This document shows, one piece after another, positions 27,872 through 34,771 of a stretch of 34,771 nt of DNA. Source of the DNA: Candidatus Kapaibacterium sp. Lineage in GTDB: Bacteria; Bacteroidota; Ignavibacteria; Kapaibacteriales; Kapaibacteriaceae. A model generated the notes under the pieces. The model ran no database searches and had not been told where the DNA came from. It saw nothing but the letters and a program-made list of their open reading frames with translations. The position numbers were made by a program, and so were the translations under genes. The first letter of the stretch is position 1. Every line of letters begins with the position of its first letter. Where the stretch lies: NCBI GenBank assembly GCA_030833725.1, contig JAURGP010000021.1, positions 1 through 34,771 of the forward strand. The letters are read 5' to 3'.

Positions 27872-28099
27872 TTACTTCTTCGCACGCACGGCTTGCGTTT
27901 TCGCCATGCGCTTGTTGAAGCGGTCAACCCGACCGGCCGTATCCAACAGCATTTGCTTGCCGGTGTAGAACGGATGGGACTTGGAGTCGATCTCAAGAAC
28001 CATGCGCTCGCCACTGTAGCATGAACGCGTCTGGAAGGTGGTACCGTCAGTCATGACAACGTCGACGGTCTTGTACGCTGGGTGTATGCCTTTTTTCAT
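27872..28099 (-). CDS. rpmE: 50S ribosomal protein L31, cysteine-poor form
   Basis: 75-aa L31. It begins KKGIHPAYKTVDVVMTDGT and ends with HPFYTGKQMLLDTAGRVDRFNKR, the family signature. The paired cysteines that bind zinc in the C-plus type are absent; only one Cys remains (RSCYSG), so this is a zinc-independent (C-minus) form. The ATG at 28099 lies 3 bases after the stop of the 57-aa gene. rpsR follows after the tandem repeat. Confidence 0.94.
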   Translation of the reverse strand: MKKGIHPAYKTVDVVMTDGTTFQTRSCYSGERMVLEIDSKSHPFYTGKQMLLDTAGRVDRFNKRMAKTQAVRAKK

Positions 28100-28102
28100 C
28101 GC

Positions 28103-28276
28103 TTATCCGTTGAAATCCATTTTATCAAGTTGGCCAAGTTCGTCCACCTGGACGAACCGTTCCTTGAACTTCACCGTTCCGGTCTCACCACGGAAGCCGC
28201 GGATGACCTTCACGCTGATACGCGACGTGCCTGCTTTTTTCTTGCCCTTGTCGCCGAAGGTTTGCTGTTTAGCCAT
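28103..28276 (-). CDS. Small basic protein of unknown function, first gene of the rpmE-rpsR operon
   Basis: 57-residue ORF read by hand from the minus strand. It begins MAKQQTFGDKGKKKAG and continues with a beta-like stretch ISVKVIRGFRGETGTVKF and an acidic end. By count it has 13 Lys/Arg against 7 Asp/Glu, with the positive charge in the first 25 residues. It starts 29 bases after a good promoter, ends 3 bases before rpmE, and its size, charge and position resemble small ribosome-associated proteins. I do not recognise a named family; it is not L33 or L28, and it does not resemble DUF4295. A ribosomal or RNA-binding role is inferred only from context. Confidence 0.78.
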   Translation of the reverse strand: MAKQQTFGDKGKKKAGTSRISVKVIRGFRGETGTVKFKERFVQVDELGQLDKMDFNG

Positions 28277-28304
28277 TGTAGTGCCTTGGTTGCGATACGA
28301 ACAA

Positions 28305-28335
28305 CAAAGATACGGCCTTTGCTACTATTGGGCAA
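28305..28335 (-). promoter_or_regulatory. Promoter for the 57-aa protein-rpmE-rpsR operon
   Basis: On the minus strand, TTG (28333-28335) is followed after 20 bases by TATCTTTG (28305-28312). The spacing is the same as at the recJ promoter. It lies back to back with the aspartokinase promoter, whose TATCTTTG is identical. Confidence 0.72.
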
Positions 28336-28347
28336 GAGCCAAGGTGG

Positions 28348-28355
28348 TATCTTTG
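28348..28355 (+). promoter_or_regulatory. -7 box for the aspartokinase gene (leaderless candidate)
   Basis: TATCTTTG ends five bases before the ATG at 28361. A TTG at 28328-28330 is 17 bases upstream, a little close. No ribosome-binding site fits between box and ATG, so the mRNA is probably leaderless or nearly so. Confidence 0.62.
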
Positions 28356-28360
28356 TGATT

Positions 28361-29563
28361 ATGGTTGTGATCAAGTTCGGCGGGGCCATCCTAGGCTCCT
28401 CCCCCGACAGCTTCCACCGCATGACAGAGGTGCTCGGCACCCTTCCCGGAGGCATGGTTGTGGTGAGTGCTCTCGGCAGAACCACGCAGGATCTATCCGA
28501 CGCAGCCGAGCTGGCTCAACAGAGCAATCTGCAGGGGGCTCTTGGCATCGTGGATCAGATCGTCGCCATGCATCACGAGATGGCCGAGGCTCTACTGCCA
28601 TCTCCGAGTGTTCGGAATCAGATCTCGGATCAGTTCGTAGAACTTCAGCGATCGCTCGTGACGATCCTACGGAGTGTGTCTGTCACGAGACAGCTGTCCC
28701 TTCGGACACGAGACCGCATTCTTGCCTACGGCGAGGATTTCTCGATCGCCCTCGTGAGAGCCGTCCTGCAGCAAGCCGACATACGGTGTTCGGTGATCGA
28801 TGCTCGGCTGTGGTTACTAACATCCGACGACCATGGTTCCGCAACGCCGCAGCTGGAACGCACGCAAGAGCGATTCAACCGTGTCGTGGTGCCACAGCTC
28901 CGGCCTGGAGCGTGGGTCCTCACCCAAGGCTTCGTTGCAGCCACGGAACTTGGGGCAACAACGACCATGGGGAAGGAGAGCTCCAATCTTACTGCAACAG
29001 TCGCAGGCTTGATGATGACCTCTAAGAGTATCATCATCGTCACCGACGTCCCGGGCGTACGAAGTGCCGACCCCCACATGATACCTCGCACGGAATTGCG
29101 GCCTGAGCTGTCGTTTCAGCAAGCGCGCACGGCAGCGCAGCACGGTGTGAAGCTCCTCTATCCCACGATGATCGAGCCTGCGGAACGAGCGGGCATTCCT
29201 ATCATCCTGCGAGATCTTGCTGGATCGGACGAACAGGTCACGATCATAGGTCCTGCATCGGCCTCCCATTCGCGTCCAATCGTATCTCTGCAGCCTCCTA
29301 CCTCGCCGGAAGCCCCCTACCGCATCGCCATCGTATGCATCACAGCTATTCAGTGGCTGTGGGTCCTTCAAGTAGTCCTGAAGCACATACCCGATCTCCC
29401 GGTAAGCGTGCATAGCAGCAACAGCGAGGAGTGGGTTGAGGTTTCGCTCCCATCAATGTGGGATGGTTCCATCACCGATCTTCTGCGAATGATCCACGGT
29501 GCAATGCTCGAGGCAGCTGATCGTTATCCGCGTTCGCAACACTCATCCCGAACAGCACCATGA
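28361..29563 (+). CDS. Aspartokinase-family amino acid kinase, atypical
   Basis: Amino acid kinase fold of the aspartokinase type, which would phosphorylate aspartate at the head of the Lys/Thr/Met pathway. The start VVIKFGGAILG is the phosphate-binding loop. TDVPGVRSADP matches the conserved TDVDGVYTADP, and the SFQQARTAAQHGVKLLYP stretch is typical. Two features are odd. The GRGGSD loop reads GKESSN, losing the usual Asp. The C-terminal part after about residue 310 is only about 90 residues and does not show two clear ACT domains, although a degenerate one may be present. It has 400 aa from the ATG at 28361, and a 76-aa gene overlaps its stop. It may be a genuine unregulated aspartokinase or a diverged paralogue. 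Confidence 0.8.
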   Translation: MVVIKFGGAILGSSPDSFHRMTEVLGTLPGGMVVVSALGRTTQDLSDAAELAQQSNLQGALGIVDQIVAMHHEMAEALLPSPSVRNQISDQFVELQRSLVTILRSVSVTRQLSLRTRDRILAYGEDFSIALVRAVLQQADIRCSVIDARLWLLTSDDHGSATPQLERTQERFNRVVVPQLRPGAWVLTQGFVAATELGATTTMGKESSNLTATVAGLMMTSKSIIIVTDVPGVRSADPHMIPRTELRPELSFQQARTAAQHGVKLLYPTMIEPAERAGIPIILRDLAGSDEQVTIIGPASASHSRPIVSLQPPTSPEAPYRIAIVCITAIQWLWVLQVVLKHIPDLPVSVHSSNSEEWVEVSLPSMWDGSITDLLRMIHGAMLEAADRYPRSQHSSRTAP

Positions 29564-29790
29564 AACCAGTCCATGACAAGCGCAGTATTGAAGACGTCAC
29601 ACCGGGCCATACCTATGTGGTCGGCATGAATGGTACCGACCTTTACGAGGGCACGGTCACGAAGTTCCACGGTGGATGCTGGGCAACCATTCGTGTCGAG
29701 AAGGCTATCGATGGCCCGATGGCACCACACTATCAGCCGGGAATGGAGTTCGACATCAAGGTGGCGAACTACACGCTAGTGCCGGTCTAG
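29560..29790 (+). CDS. 76-aa protein of unknown function, coupled to the aspartokinase gene
   Basis: The ATG overlaps the aspartokinase stop codon (ATGA), which strongly suggests a real, translationally coupled gene. The sequence has alternating polar and hydrophobic residues (THYVVGMNG-like strands, YEGTVTKFHGGCWATIRVE, FDIKVANYTLVPV), consistent with a small beta barrel. There is no signal peptide, membrane helix or recognisable motif. I do not know the family. The stop lies 32 bases from the convergent gene. Confidence 0.65.
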   Translation: MKPVHDKRSIEDVTPGHTYVVGMNGTDLYEGTVTKFHGGCWATIRVEKAIDGPMAPHYQPGMEFDIKVANYTLVPV

Positions 29791-29822
29791 TCGGCCTACC
29801 CGCTGGTTCTCGTTGTTCTGCG

Positions 29823-30362
29823 CTAGTTGTTCTGTTTGGCTGCGATCTTGGCTAGAATTGCCTCGTGCATACGGCGCTCCAGCACCCCATTCGACGTCCA
29901 GAAGTGCACGGCATTGGTGATGAACTGTTCGAAACCGGACAGCTCTGCTCTCAGGATCAGTACCGTCTGACGCACACCGATCTCCCGGACGTTCACCTTG
30001 AATTGCACCCGGCCCGTGATCCAGATTCCACCACGGATCATTGGTAGCTTGCCATACTGTTCCATGTGATCACGCGTGGTATCCTCGCCGGTGGCAAGGA
30101 TGCAGAAATCACTGATGTACATCCCCTTGTAAAATCCCAGCTCGTCCTCGGGGTCGGTGATCTTGTTGGTTTGGGCCTTACCGCACGACATTTCGGCCAT
30201 GGACTCCTCCATCGCACTCCAGACCGTACCAAATGGAGCACTGATCGTATCTCGAATCACCACGGCATCCGATGCGGCGTCTTGAGACAGAGCCGATGAT
30301 GACGCACCAAGACTAACCCAGATGGCCACCAGTGCTACGATGCGTTTCATGTACATGTGCAT
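29823..30362 (-). CDS. Exported protein of unknown function, downstream of smc
   Basis: About 179 aa with an N-terminal signal peptide (basic MKR, hydrophobic IVALVAIWVSLGASSSA, cleavage near LSQDA). The mature part begins VVIRDTISAPFGTVWSAMEE, reminiscent of helix-grip (BamC/START-like) domains, in which a strand leads into a long helix. That resemblance is weak and only by eye. Two cysteines (MSCGK, SDFCIL) could form a disulfide. The open frame extends into smc, but the ATG at 30362, 7 bases after the smc stop and with GGGTAG upstream, is the likely start. ATGs at 30356 and 30350 are alternatives. It is probably co-transcribed with smc; no functional link is known. Confidence 0.7.
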   Translation of the reverse strand: MHMYMKRIVALVAIWVSLGASSSALSQDAASDAVVIRDTISAPFGTVWSAMEESMAEMSCGKAQTNKITDPEDELGFYKGMYISDFCILATGEDTTRDHMEQYGKLPMIRGGIWITGRVQFKVNVREIGVRQTVLILRAELSGFEQFITNAVHFWTSNGVLERRMHEAILAKIAAKQNN

Positions 30363-30369
30363 CACGGAA

Positions 30370-33300
30370 CTACCCTTTCGAGAGCTGAACGGAAACAACC
30401 TTCGAAACAGCCGGTTCCTCCATTGTGACGCCGTAGAGGGTATCGGCCGCTTCCATCGTCTTTTTGTTGTGCGTGATCATCAGGAACTGTGTGTTCTCGG
30501 AGAACTTCCGGATAATCTTGAGGTACCGATCAATGTTCGCATCATCGAGCGGTGCATCCACTTCGTCAAGGATACAGAACGGACTCGGTTTTACGAGGTA
30601 GATCGCAAACAGCAGAGCGATAGCGGTGAGCGTCTTCTCGCCACCCGACAGCATCTCGATGGAGTGCGGACGCTTACCACGGGGCTTGGCAATGATCTCG
30701 ATCTTGCTTTCCAGCGGATCATGATCGCCCTCCTCAATCATCTGCAGGTCGGCTTCATCGTCCTGGCTAAACAGCACGGTGAAGAGCTCCTTGAAGTTTG
30801 TTCGGATGGCTTCGAAGGTGGCCGTGAACTTTTCTCGTGCCGTTCGATTGATCTCAGCAATCGTCTCGTTCAACGTCCGTTCAGATTCAACCAAGTCGGC
30901 GAGCTGGCGCGTGAGAAACTCGAAACGTTCGTTTTCACGCTCATGCTCTTCCAGTGCCAGGAAGTTGACATTGCCCATCGAGGTAAGCTTTCGACGCAGT
31001 TCCTGTGCCTCTTCGCGCAGCTCTTCGCGTGGTCGGTCGGATGCCGGCAGCTCAGGCTGTTCCGACAATGATTCCGGCAACTCCAACTCAAGCTCTTCAA
31101 CAGCACGCGCCCGCAGGTTCTCGATGCGCAGCGTTGAGGCATTCAGTTTGAGGTCCACCTCGTGCAGTTCCGTGTGGACGGCATCCACCGTCTTGCGCTG
31201 GAGTCGGACGTCTTCGATAGCCTGGTGCGTGGCAGTCGAGCATTCGCGTACGACACGTTCGGCCTCCTCACGTCGGGCAGTAGCTTGGGTGAGGTCCCGC
31301 TGCGTAGTATCCACTGCGGTGCTGGCGGCAGCACGCTCGGCCTCGAGCTCGGCCTGACGGGTACGAACGTCCTCTTCCTCTTGCGCTCGCTGATCCCGGC
31401 GCTGGTCTATCGAGGTGCTCTGACTCCGCAGCCGCTGCTCATCGGCCTGCAAGGTTTGGACCTCGCCATCCAGACGCACCAACACCAATTCGGCGTCACG
31501 CAGGAGGGCCCGCGCCTCCGACAGACGTTGGTCGGCTGCCTGCAGATGCTGTTCTGACGTCTGCAGTTCGCTCTCGTGAGAGGCTACGTGGCTCTGCTGG
31601 TCTGCAACCCCTCCCTCAGCAGCTTCGATCAAGTGCTGAATAGAACCCTCTTCTTCCACCAAGGTTGACTGCTCGGTTTGCAGTACCTGAAGCTGACCCA
31701 CCACATCCTCCAATCGCCCCTTGAGTGCATCCAGCCGCTGCAGGCGCTCGTTACGAGCAACTGCCGTGCGGCGAACCGTCTCACCCAGCTGGCGGAGATC
31801 GATCTCTGCGAGGGCACCCTTGACGTCGCTGAGCCGCACATCCGTCGTTGTCATCTGCTCTCGCAGTCGCTCGACGTCATTTCGCAGCTGATCGATGCGT
31901 TCACGTCGGCCTACGCGGACACCCTCGGTCTTTGACACGCTGCCACCGCGCACGGCACCCGATCGATGCACGACCTCACCGGTGCGCGTGACGGCTGCAT
32001 CGATGCTGGACTGCTGAACGGCTGCCCATGCGGCATCGATGGAGTCGACCACCACGGTGCGACCAAGAATGCCACGTACGGCACCACGCAACGTGGGATC
32101 GGTGTCCACCAGTTCACTAGCCCATCCCACGATCCCATCACCCTGAGGGATGGAAGGGGGCTCGGGCAGTTCGGGGATGGCATCCCGACAGAGGAAGGTT
32201 GCCTTCCCGACGCTGTTCTTTGATAACGCTGCAATAGCGGCGTTTGCTTCGGCGCGATTTGCCACCACGAAATACCGCGATGCCGGGCCCAGCGCTGCTT
32301 CGATCGCAATGCGGAGGTCATCGGCGGTATTCAAGACCTCTGCCAACGTGAGCTTCTCGCCGGACGGCGTCCACTCCGACGTATTCATCAGAAACTTACT
32401 TGACTCTGTCGTGTCCACCAGGCCCACCAGAAACTCCAGCGACGCACTGGTATGAGCGGTGTGCTCGCGCAACTCATCCATCCGTGCCTGGAGCGACTCC
32501 TGCTCGTTGCGCAGTGTGTTCTGCTGCGCTTCTGCCTGATGCAGGGCAGCTTCAGCAGCCTGCAGTGCAACGTCAAGGGCCGGAACATCTGCAGACTCAC
32601 GCTCGATGTGCTCGGCAACTGTGCGTCTGCGCTCCTCGAGCTGCTGTTGTTGAGCCTGGACGTCGCGTAGGCGTCGCTGTAAACCCTGCATCTGCACGAG
32701 GAGGCGGTCAGACTCGGATCGACGCTCGCTTAGCGCCTGACGCTCGCGGGCAAGAGCCTCGCGCTGCTGGTCGACGGCACTACGTGCCTCGGCAACATGC
32801 TGCTGTTCGGCAGTCACGCGCTCTCGACGTTGATCGGTTGCTTCGACGGCCTGCTGCGCTTCCTGTTGGGCTGCGCTGCGCCGCTCCATCACCGACTGCA
32901 ATTCCTCTTCCGTTGACACACGCTGCTCAGCGGACTCATTGTGTTCGCGCTGGAGGCGCTCGAGTGCCCTCTGGCTGGCAACAATCCGCTCCTCGAGGAC
33001 AGACAATCTCTGACGTTCCTCGCCCAGCACCGACCGAACACTGTTTTCCAGTTCCTGTGCCTGACGCAACTCGGCTTCTGCAGCTGTATGTGCGGTCTCT
33101 GAATCCGAAACGGCCTCTTCACGCTGGGCAAGGTCGCCTTCAGCAGCCTCCTTCCGTGAGCGTACGTCGGCGATGTGCAGTTGGAACTGCGTCAGTGCAG
33201 CCCACTCCTCGGCATAGTCAAAGGCAAACAACAGATGGTCGATGGCACGCAACTCGGCGGTGAGCTCCTGGTGTCGCTTGGCCTTTTGTGCTTGCCGCGC

Positions 33301-33915
33301 CAGTGAGCCCACGGTCTTTTCAACTTCTCGTACAATGTCCTGCACACGAGCAATATCGCGTTGTGCGGCCTCGAGCTTACGCGCGGCTTCCTTGCGCCGA
33401 ACCTTGTACTTCGTAACTCCAGCTGCCTCCTCGAACAGATGCCGACGCTCGTCGGCCTTGTCACTGAGGATGGTCTCGATCATCTTCAACTCGATCACGG
33501 AGTAGGCATCGGCACCCATGCCGGTGTCCATGAACAGATCTACGATGTCGCGCAACCGACACTGCGTCTTGTTCAACAAGTACTGACTCTCACCACTGCG
33601 GAAGAGTCGGCGGGTGATCACCACCTGGGCGTACTCGGTTGGAAGGATGTGCTTGTTGTTCTCGATGGTCAGGGACACCTCAGCCATTCCGAGTGGCTTG
33701 CGTGCCTTCGAGCCGTTAAAGATCACCTGATCCATGCTGTCGGCTCGGAGCATGGACGTTTTCTGCTCTCCGAGAACCCAACGAATAGCGTCAACGATGT
33801 TCGTCTTTCCGCAACCATTGGGTCCAACGATCGCCGTTACCCCATCGTTAAACGACAGATCGATCTTTTGGGCGAAACTCTTGAAGCCGACCATTTCCAG
33901 GCGCGACAGGTACAT
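30370..33915 (-). CDS. smc: Chromosome segregation ATPase SMC
   Basis: 1181-aa condensin subunit that compacts and segregates the chromosome with ScpA and ScpB. The N-terminal head has Walker A GPNGCGKT at 31-38. Long coiled coils (about 170-490 and 670-1020, rich in Gln, Glu, Ala and Arg) flank a hinge at about 500-660 that includes GGSVSKT. The C-terminal head has the signature LSGGEK at 1089-1094 and Walker B FCILDEVDAP. Full length and intact. The start LSRLEMVGFKSFA is canonical. No scpA or scpB nearby. A dyad sequence precedes it in the 106-base gap after mreD. Confidence 0.98.
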   Translation of the reverse strand: MYLSRLEMVGFKSFAQKIDLSFNDGVTAIVGPNGCGKTNIVDAIRWVLGEQKTSMLRADSMDQVIFNGSKARKPLGMAEVSLTIENNKHILPTEYAQVVITRRLFRSGESQYLLNKTQCRLRDIVDLFMDTGMGADAYSVIELKMIETILSDKADERRHLFEEAAGVTKYKVRRKEAARKLEAAQRDIARVQDIVREVEKTVGSLARQAQKAKRHQELTAELRAIDHLLFAFDYAEEWAALTQFQLHIADVRSRKEAAEGDLAQREEAVSDSETAHTAAEAELRQAQELENSVRSVLGEERQRLSVLEERIVASQRALERLQREHNESAEQRVSTEEELQSVMERRSAAQQEAQQAVEATDQRRERVTAEQQHVAEARSAVDQQREALARERQALSERRSESDRLLVQMQGLQRRLRDVQAQQQQLEERRRTVAEHIERESADVPALDVALQAAEAALHQAEAQQNTLRNEQESLQARMDELREHTAHTSASLEFLVGLVDTTESSKFLMNTSEWTPSGEKLTLAEVLNTADDLRIAIEAALGPASRYFVVANRAEANAAIAALSKNSVGKATFLCRDAIPELPEPPSIPQGDGIVGWASELVDTDPTLRGAVRGILGRTVVVDSIDAAWAAVQQSSIDAAVTRTGEVVHRSGAVRGGSVSKTEGVRVGRRERIDQLRNDVERLREQMTTTDVRLSDVKGALAEIDLRQLGETVRRTAVARNERLQRLDALKGRLEDVVGQLQVLQTEQSTLVEEEGSIQHLIEAAEGGVADQQSHVASHESELQTSEQHLQAADQRLSEARALLRDAELVLVRLDGEVQTLQADEQRLRSQSTSIDQRRDQRAQEEEDVRTRQAELEAERAAASTAVDTTQRDLTQATARREEAERVVRECSTATHQAIEDVRLQRKTVDAVHTELHEVDLKLNASTLRIENLRARAVEELELELPESLSEQPELPASDRPREELREEAQELRRKLTSMGNVNFLALEEHERENERFEFLTRQLADLVESERTLNETIAEINRTAREKFTATFEAIRTNFKELFTVLFSQDDEADLQMIEEGDHDPLESKIEIIAKPRGKRPHSIEMLSGGEKTLTAIALLFAIYLVKPSPFCILDEVDAPLDDANIDRYLKIIRKFSENTQFLMITHNKKTMEAADTLYGVTMEEPAVSKVVSVQLSKG

Positions 33916-33974
33916 GAGCGCTGAACTTTCCTAAGTGCGTCGTGAGAAAATATGGCCAACGGGCAAGTTGCGAC

Positions 33975-33997
33975 GAACGCGACGTTCATGTGAACGT
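33975..33997. promoter_or_regulatory. Dyad cluster between mreD and smc
   Basis: Three half-sites alternate in orientation: GAACG (33975-33979), CGTTC (33983-33987) and GAACG (33992-33996). The last two form the perfect inverted repeat ACGTTCA-TG-TGAACGT. It lies about 70 bases before the smc start, where an operator or a short hairpin could act. No clear -7 box is visible here. Function unknown. Confidence 0.4.
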
Positions 33998-34021
33998 GAG
34001 TTTTCCACAGATCCGAGCCCC

Positions 34022-34546
34022 CTACCACTCGTTTCGGCGATTGACGAGCAGCATGGGGAAGGTTGCCACAACCGTCGTGTAGAGGGTTGTCGCTACGCCG
34101 TTTACAAGGAAGAACTCCCAGAATGACGTCTGCATTGGCTTGATGTAGAAGAAGAAGTAGACGAGGTTATGCAGGAATCCCGTGAACGTCACAATGAGCA
34201 ACAAGCGGTAACTGCCGATGGTAGCTAGTCCCATGCCCTCGCGGTAGAAATAGCCAGCCATGAACCCGGCCAGCGTTTTTGCCAATGCATTGGAGCCCAG
34301 AACATCGGTCGTGAGCATATCGAAGAGCAGGCCTGCTCCAAATCCAACAATCATGCCTACGTACTGTCCCTCCATCAGGGCAGCCCATACCACCAACAAC
34401 AACAGCAAGTCTGGTGTGACCGACTGCACCGAGACGTACTTGAGGAACACCATGTGCACCACGCTCAGCAGCAAGGCGACTACTGCATAGGCCAGATACC
34501 GGAGTGCTGGGTTGTCGAACATGGACATCGAGAAGTACGTACTCAT
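34022..34546 (-). CDS. mreD: Rod shape-determining protein MreD
   Basis: Integral membrane protein of the elongasome, linking MreC and the cell-wall synthesis enzymes. It has 174 aa, about five hydrophobic helices and the family stretch VTPDLLLLLVVWAALMEG, followed by GFGAGLLFDMLTTDVLG and the later helices. The ATG at 34546 immediately follows the mreC stop (TAG-ATG), the usual mreC-mreD order. smc follows after 106 bases. Confidence 0.93.
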   Translation of the reverse strand: MSTYFSMSMFDNPALRYLAYAVVALLLSVVHMVFLKYVSVQSVTPDLLLLLVVWAALMEGQYVGMIVGFGAGLLFDMLTTDVLGSNALAKTLAGFMAGYFYREGMGLATIGSYRLLLIVTFTGFLHNLVYFFFYIKPMQTSFWEFFLVNGVATTLYTTVVATFPMLLVNRRNEW

Positions 34547-34771
34547 CTAGCGTCCTCCCCCAGCTTGTCCGCGGTCCGTAGGACGCTGGACTACCCGATC
34601 CTCCAGGGCAACTCGCTCCGGATCTGGTTGCCAGCGCACAACAAACACCTGCGACAGCGTCGAGGCATCGGCCATGGGTCGCACGAGGATGCGCTGGAAC
34701 ACGGAGTTCTCTACATCAGCCACGAATGCAACGGTACCGATGACGATGTTCGCGGGAAACCTCGTGGAGAA
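34547..34771 (-). CDS. mreC: Cell-shape protein MreC (partial, C-terminal end)
   Basis: The last 74 codons of a gene that enters from beyond the right edge. The translation contains FPANIVIGTVAFVADVEN and FQRILVRPMADASTLSQVFV, which match the end of the MreC beta-barrel domain (a pattern of F-P-x-G-x-x-I-G-x-V, then V-x-P-x-A-D). A Gly/Arg/Pro-rich tail ends the protein. Its position directly ahead of mreD supports the call. Confidence 0.88.
   Translation of the reverse strand, partial: FSTRFPANIVIGTVAFVADVENSVFQRILVRPMADASTLSQVFVVRWQPDPERVALEDRVVQRPTDRGQAGGGR

Noticed and set aside
27768-28024. Plus-strand ORFs with a repeated [11 protein letters not shown]-type peptide across the tandem repeat
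   Set aside because: They are shadows of the 11-bp repeat and of rpsR/rpmE on the opposite strand; no promoter or ribosome-binding site supports them.
28103-28276. Calling the 57-aa ORF ribosomal protein L33 (rpmG) or DUF4295
   Set aside because: Its residues do not show the L33 zinc cysteines or core, nor the DUF4295 pattern, so I left it unnamed.
28082-28360. N-terminal extension of the aspartokinase frame
   Set aside because: It runs antisense through the 57-aa gene and both promoters; the kinase motif starts right at the ATG at 28361.
32400-33263. Long plus-strand ORF (287 codons) inside smc
   Set aside because: It is an Arg/Ala/Pro-rich shadow of the coiled-coil coding strand, with no start signals or recognisable domain.

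Overview
This 34.8 kb window looks like ordinary core chromosome of a moderately GC-rich bacterium in the Bacteroidota/Chlorobiota (FCB) group. That placement is inferred from three things. Seven intergenic sites match the Bacteroidota sigma -7 element TAnnTTTG. There is a DUF3127 OB-fold protein and a long (about 637 aa) IspG, both typical of that group. The cytochrome oxidase is an A2-type (YS-motif) enzyme of the kind known from Rhodothermus. A Kapaibacteria- or Rhodothermota-like member is possible, but the sequence alone does not settle it. I see no rRNA, CRISPR array, prophage, insertion sequence or plasmid gene. No gap exceeds about 150 bases.

Layout. (1) 1-9287, minus strand: alaS, a DUF3127 protein, purD, a GalE-like epimerase, a lipoprotein cytochrome c, ctaC, ctaD and ctaA (cut by the window edge). 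Several genes overlap by 4 bases, so a purine gene and a sugar epimerase appear to be read together with the terminal oxidase. (2) 9334-13496: a secreted M61-type peptidase on plus converges on a SpoU/TrmH rRNA/tRNA methyltransferase. Next come a solitary nuoD with its own promoter, a strong terminator hairpin, and tRNA-Leu(CAG) and tRNA-Ser(CGA). (3) 13538-25790: rsgA (minus) is divergent from a long plus-strand run: recJ, a Dna2-like nuclease-helicase, yebC, ruvC, gap, pgk, a rhomboid protease and ispG. This combines recombination and repair, lower glycolysis, membrane proteolysis and isoprenoid synthesis. (4) 25806-28312, minus: a 57-aa basic protein, rpmE, an 11-bp tandem repeat, rpsR, tRNA-Gln(TTG), prs and rplY, apparently one translation-related operon. 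(5) 28348-34771: a divergent aspartokinase-family gene with a coupled 76-aa protein, then on minus mreC (cut), mreD, smc and an exported protein of unknown function.

Most genes are housekeeping and confidently named. The parts that deserve a second look are small or non-coding. A 9-mer, GTAGGGGGC, occurs far more often than expected, mostly on one strand and in all three codon frames. Five exact 11-bp repeats sit against the rpsR start codon. A short basic ORF lies at the head of the ribosomal-protein operon. There are two apparently leaderless promoters, a Dna2-like protein lacking the iron-sulfur cysteines, an orphan nuoD and an atypical aspartokinase. I did not find a clearly new multi-gene system.
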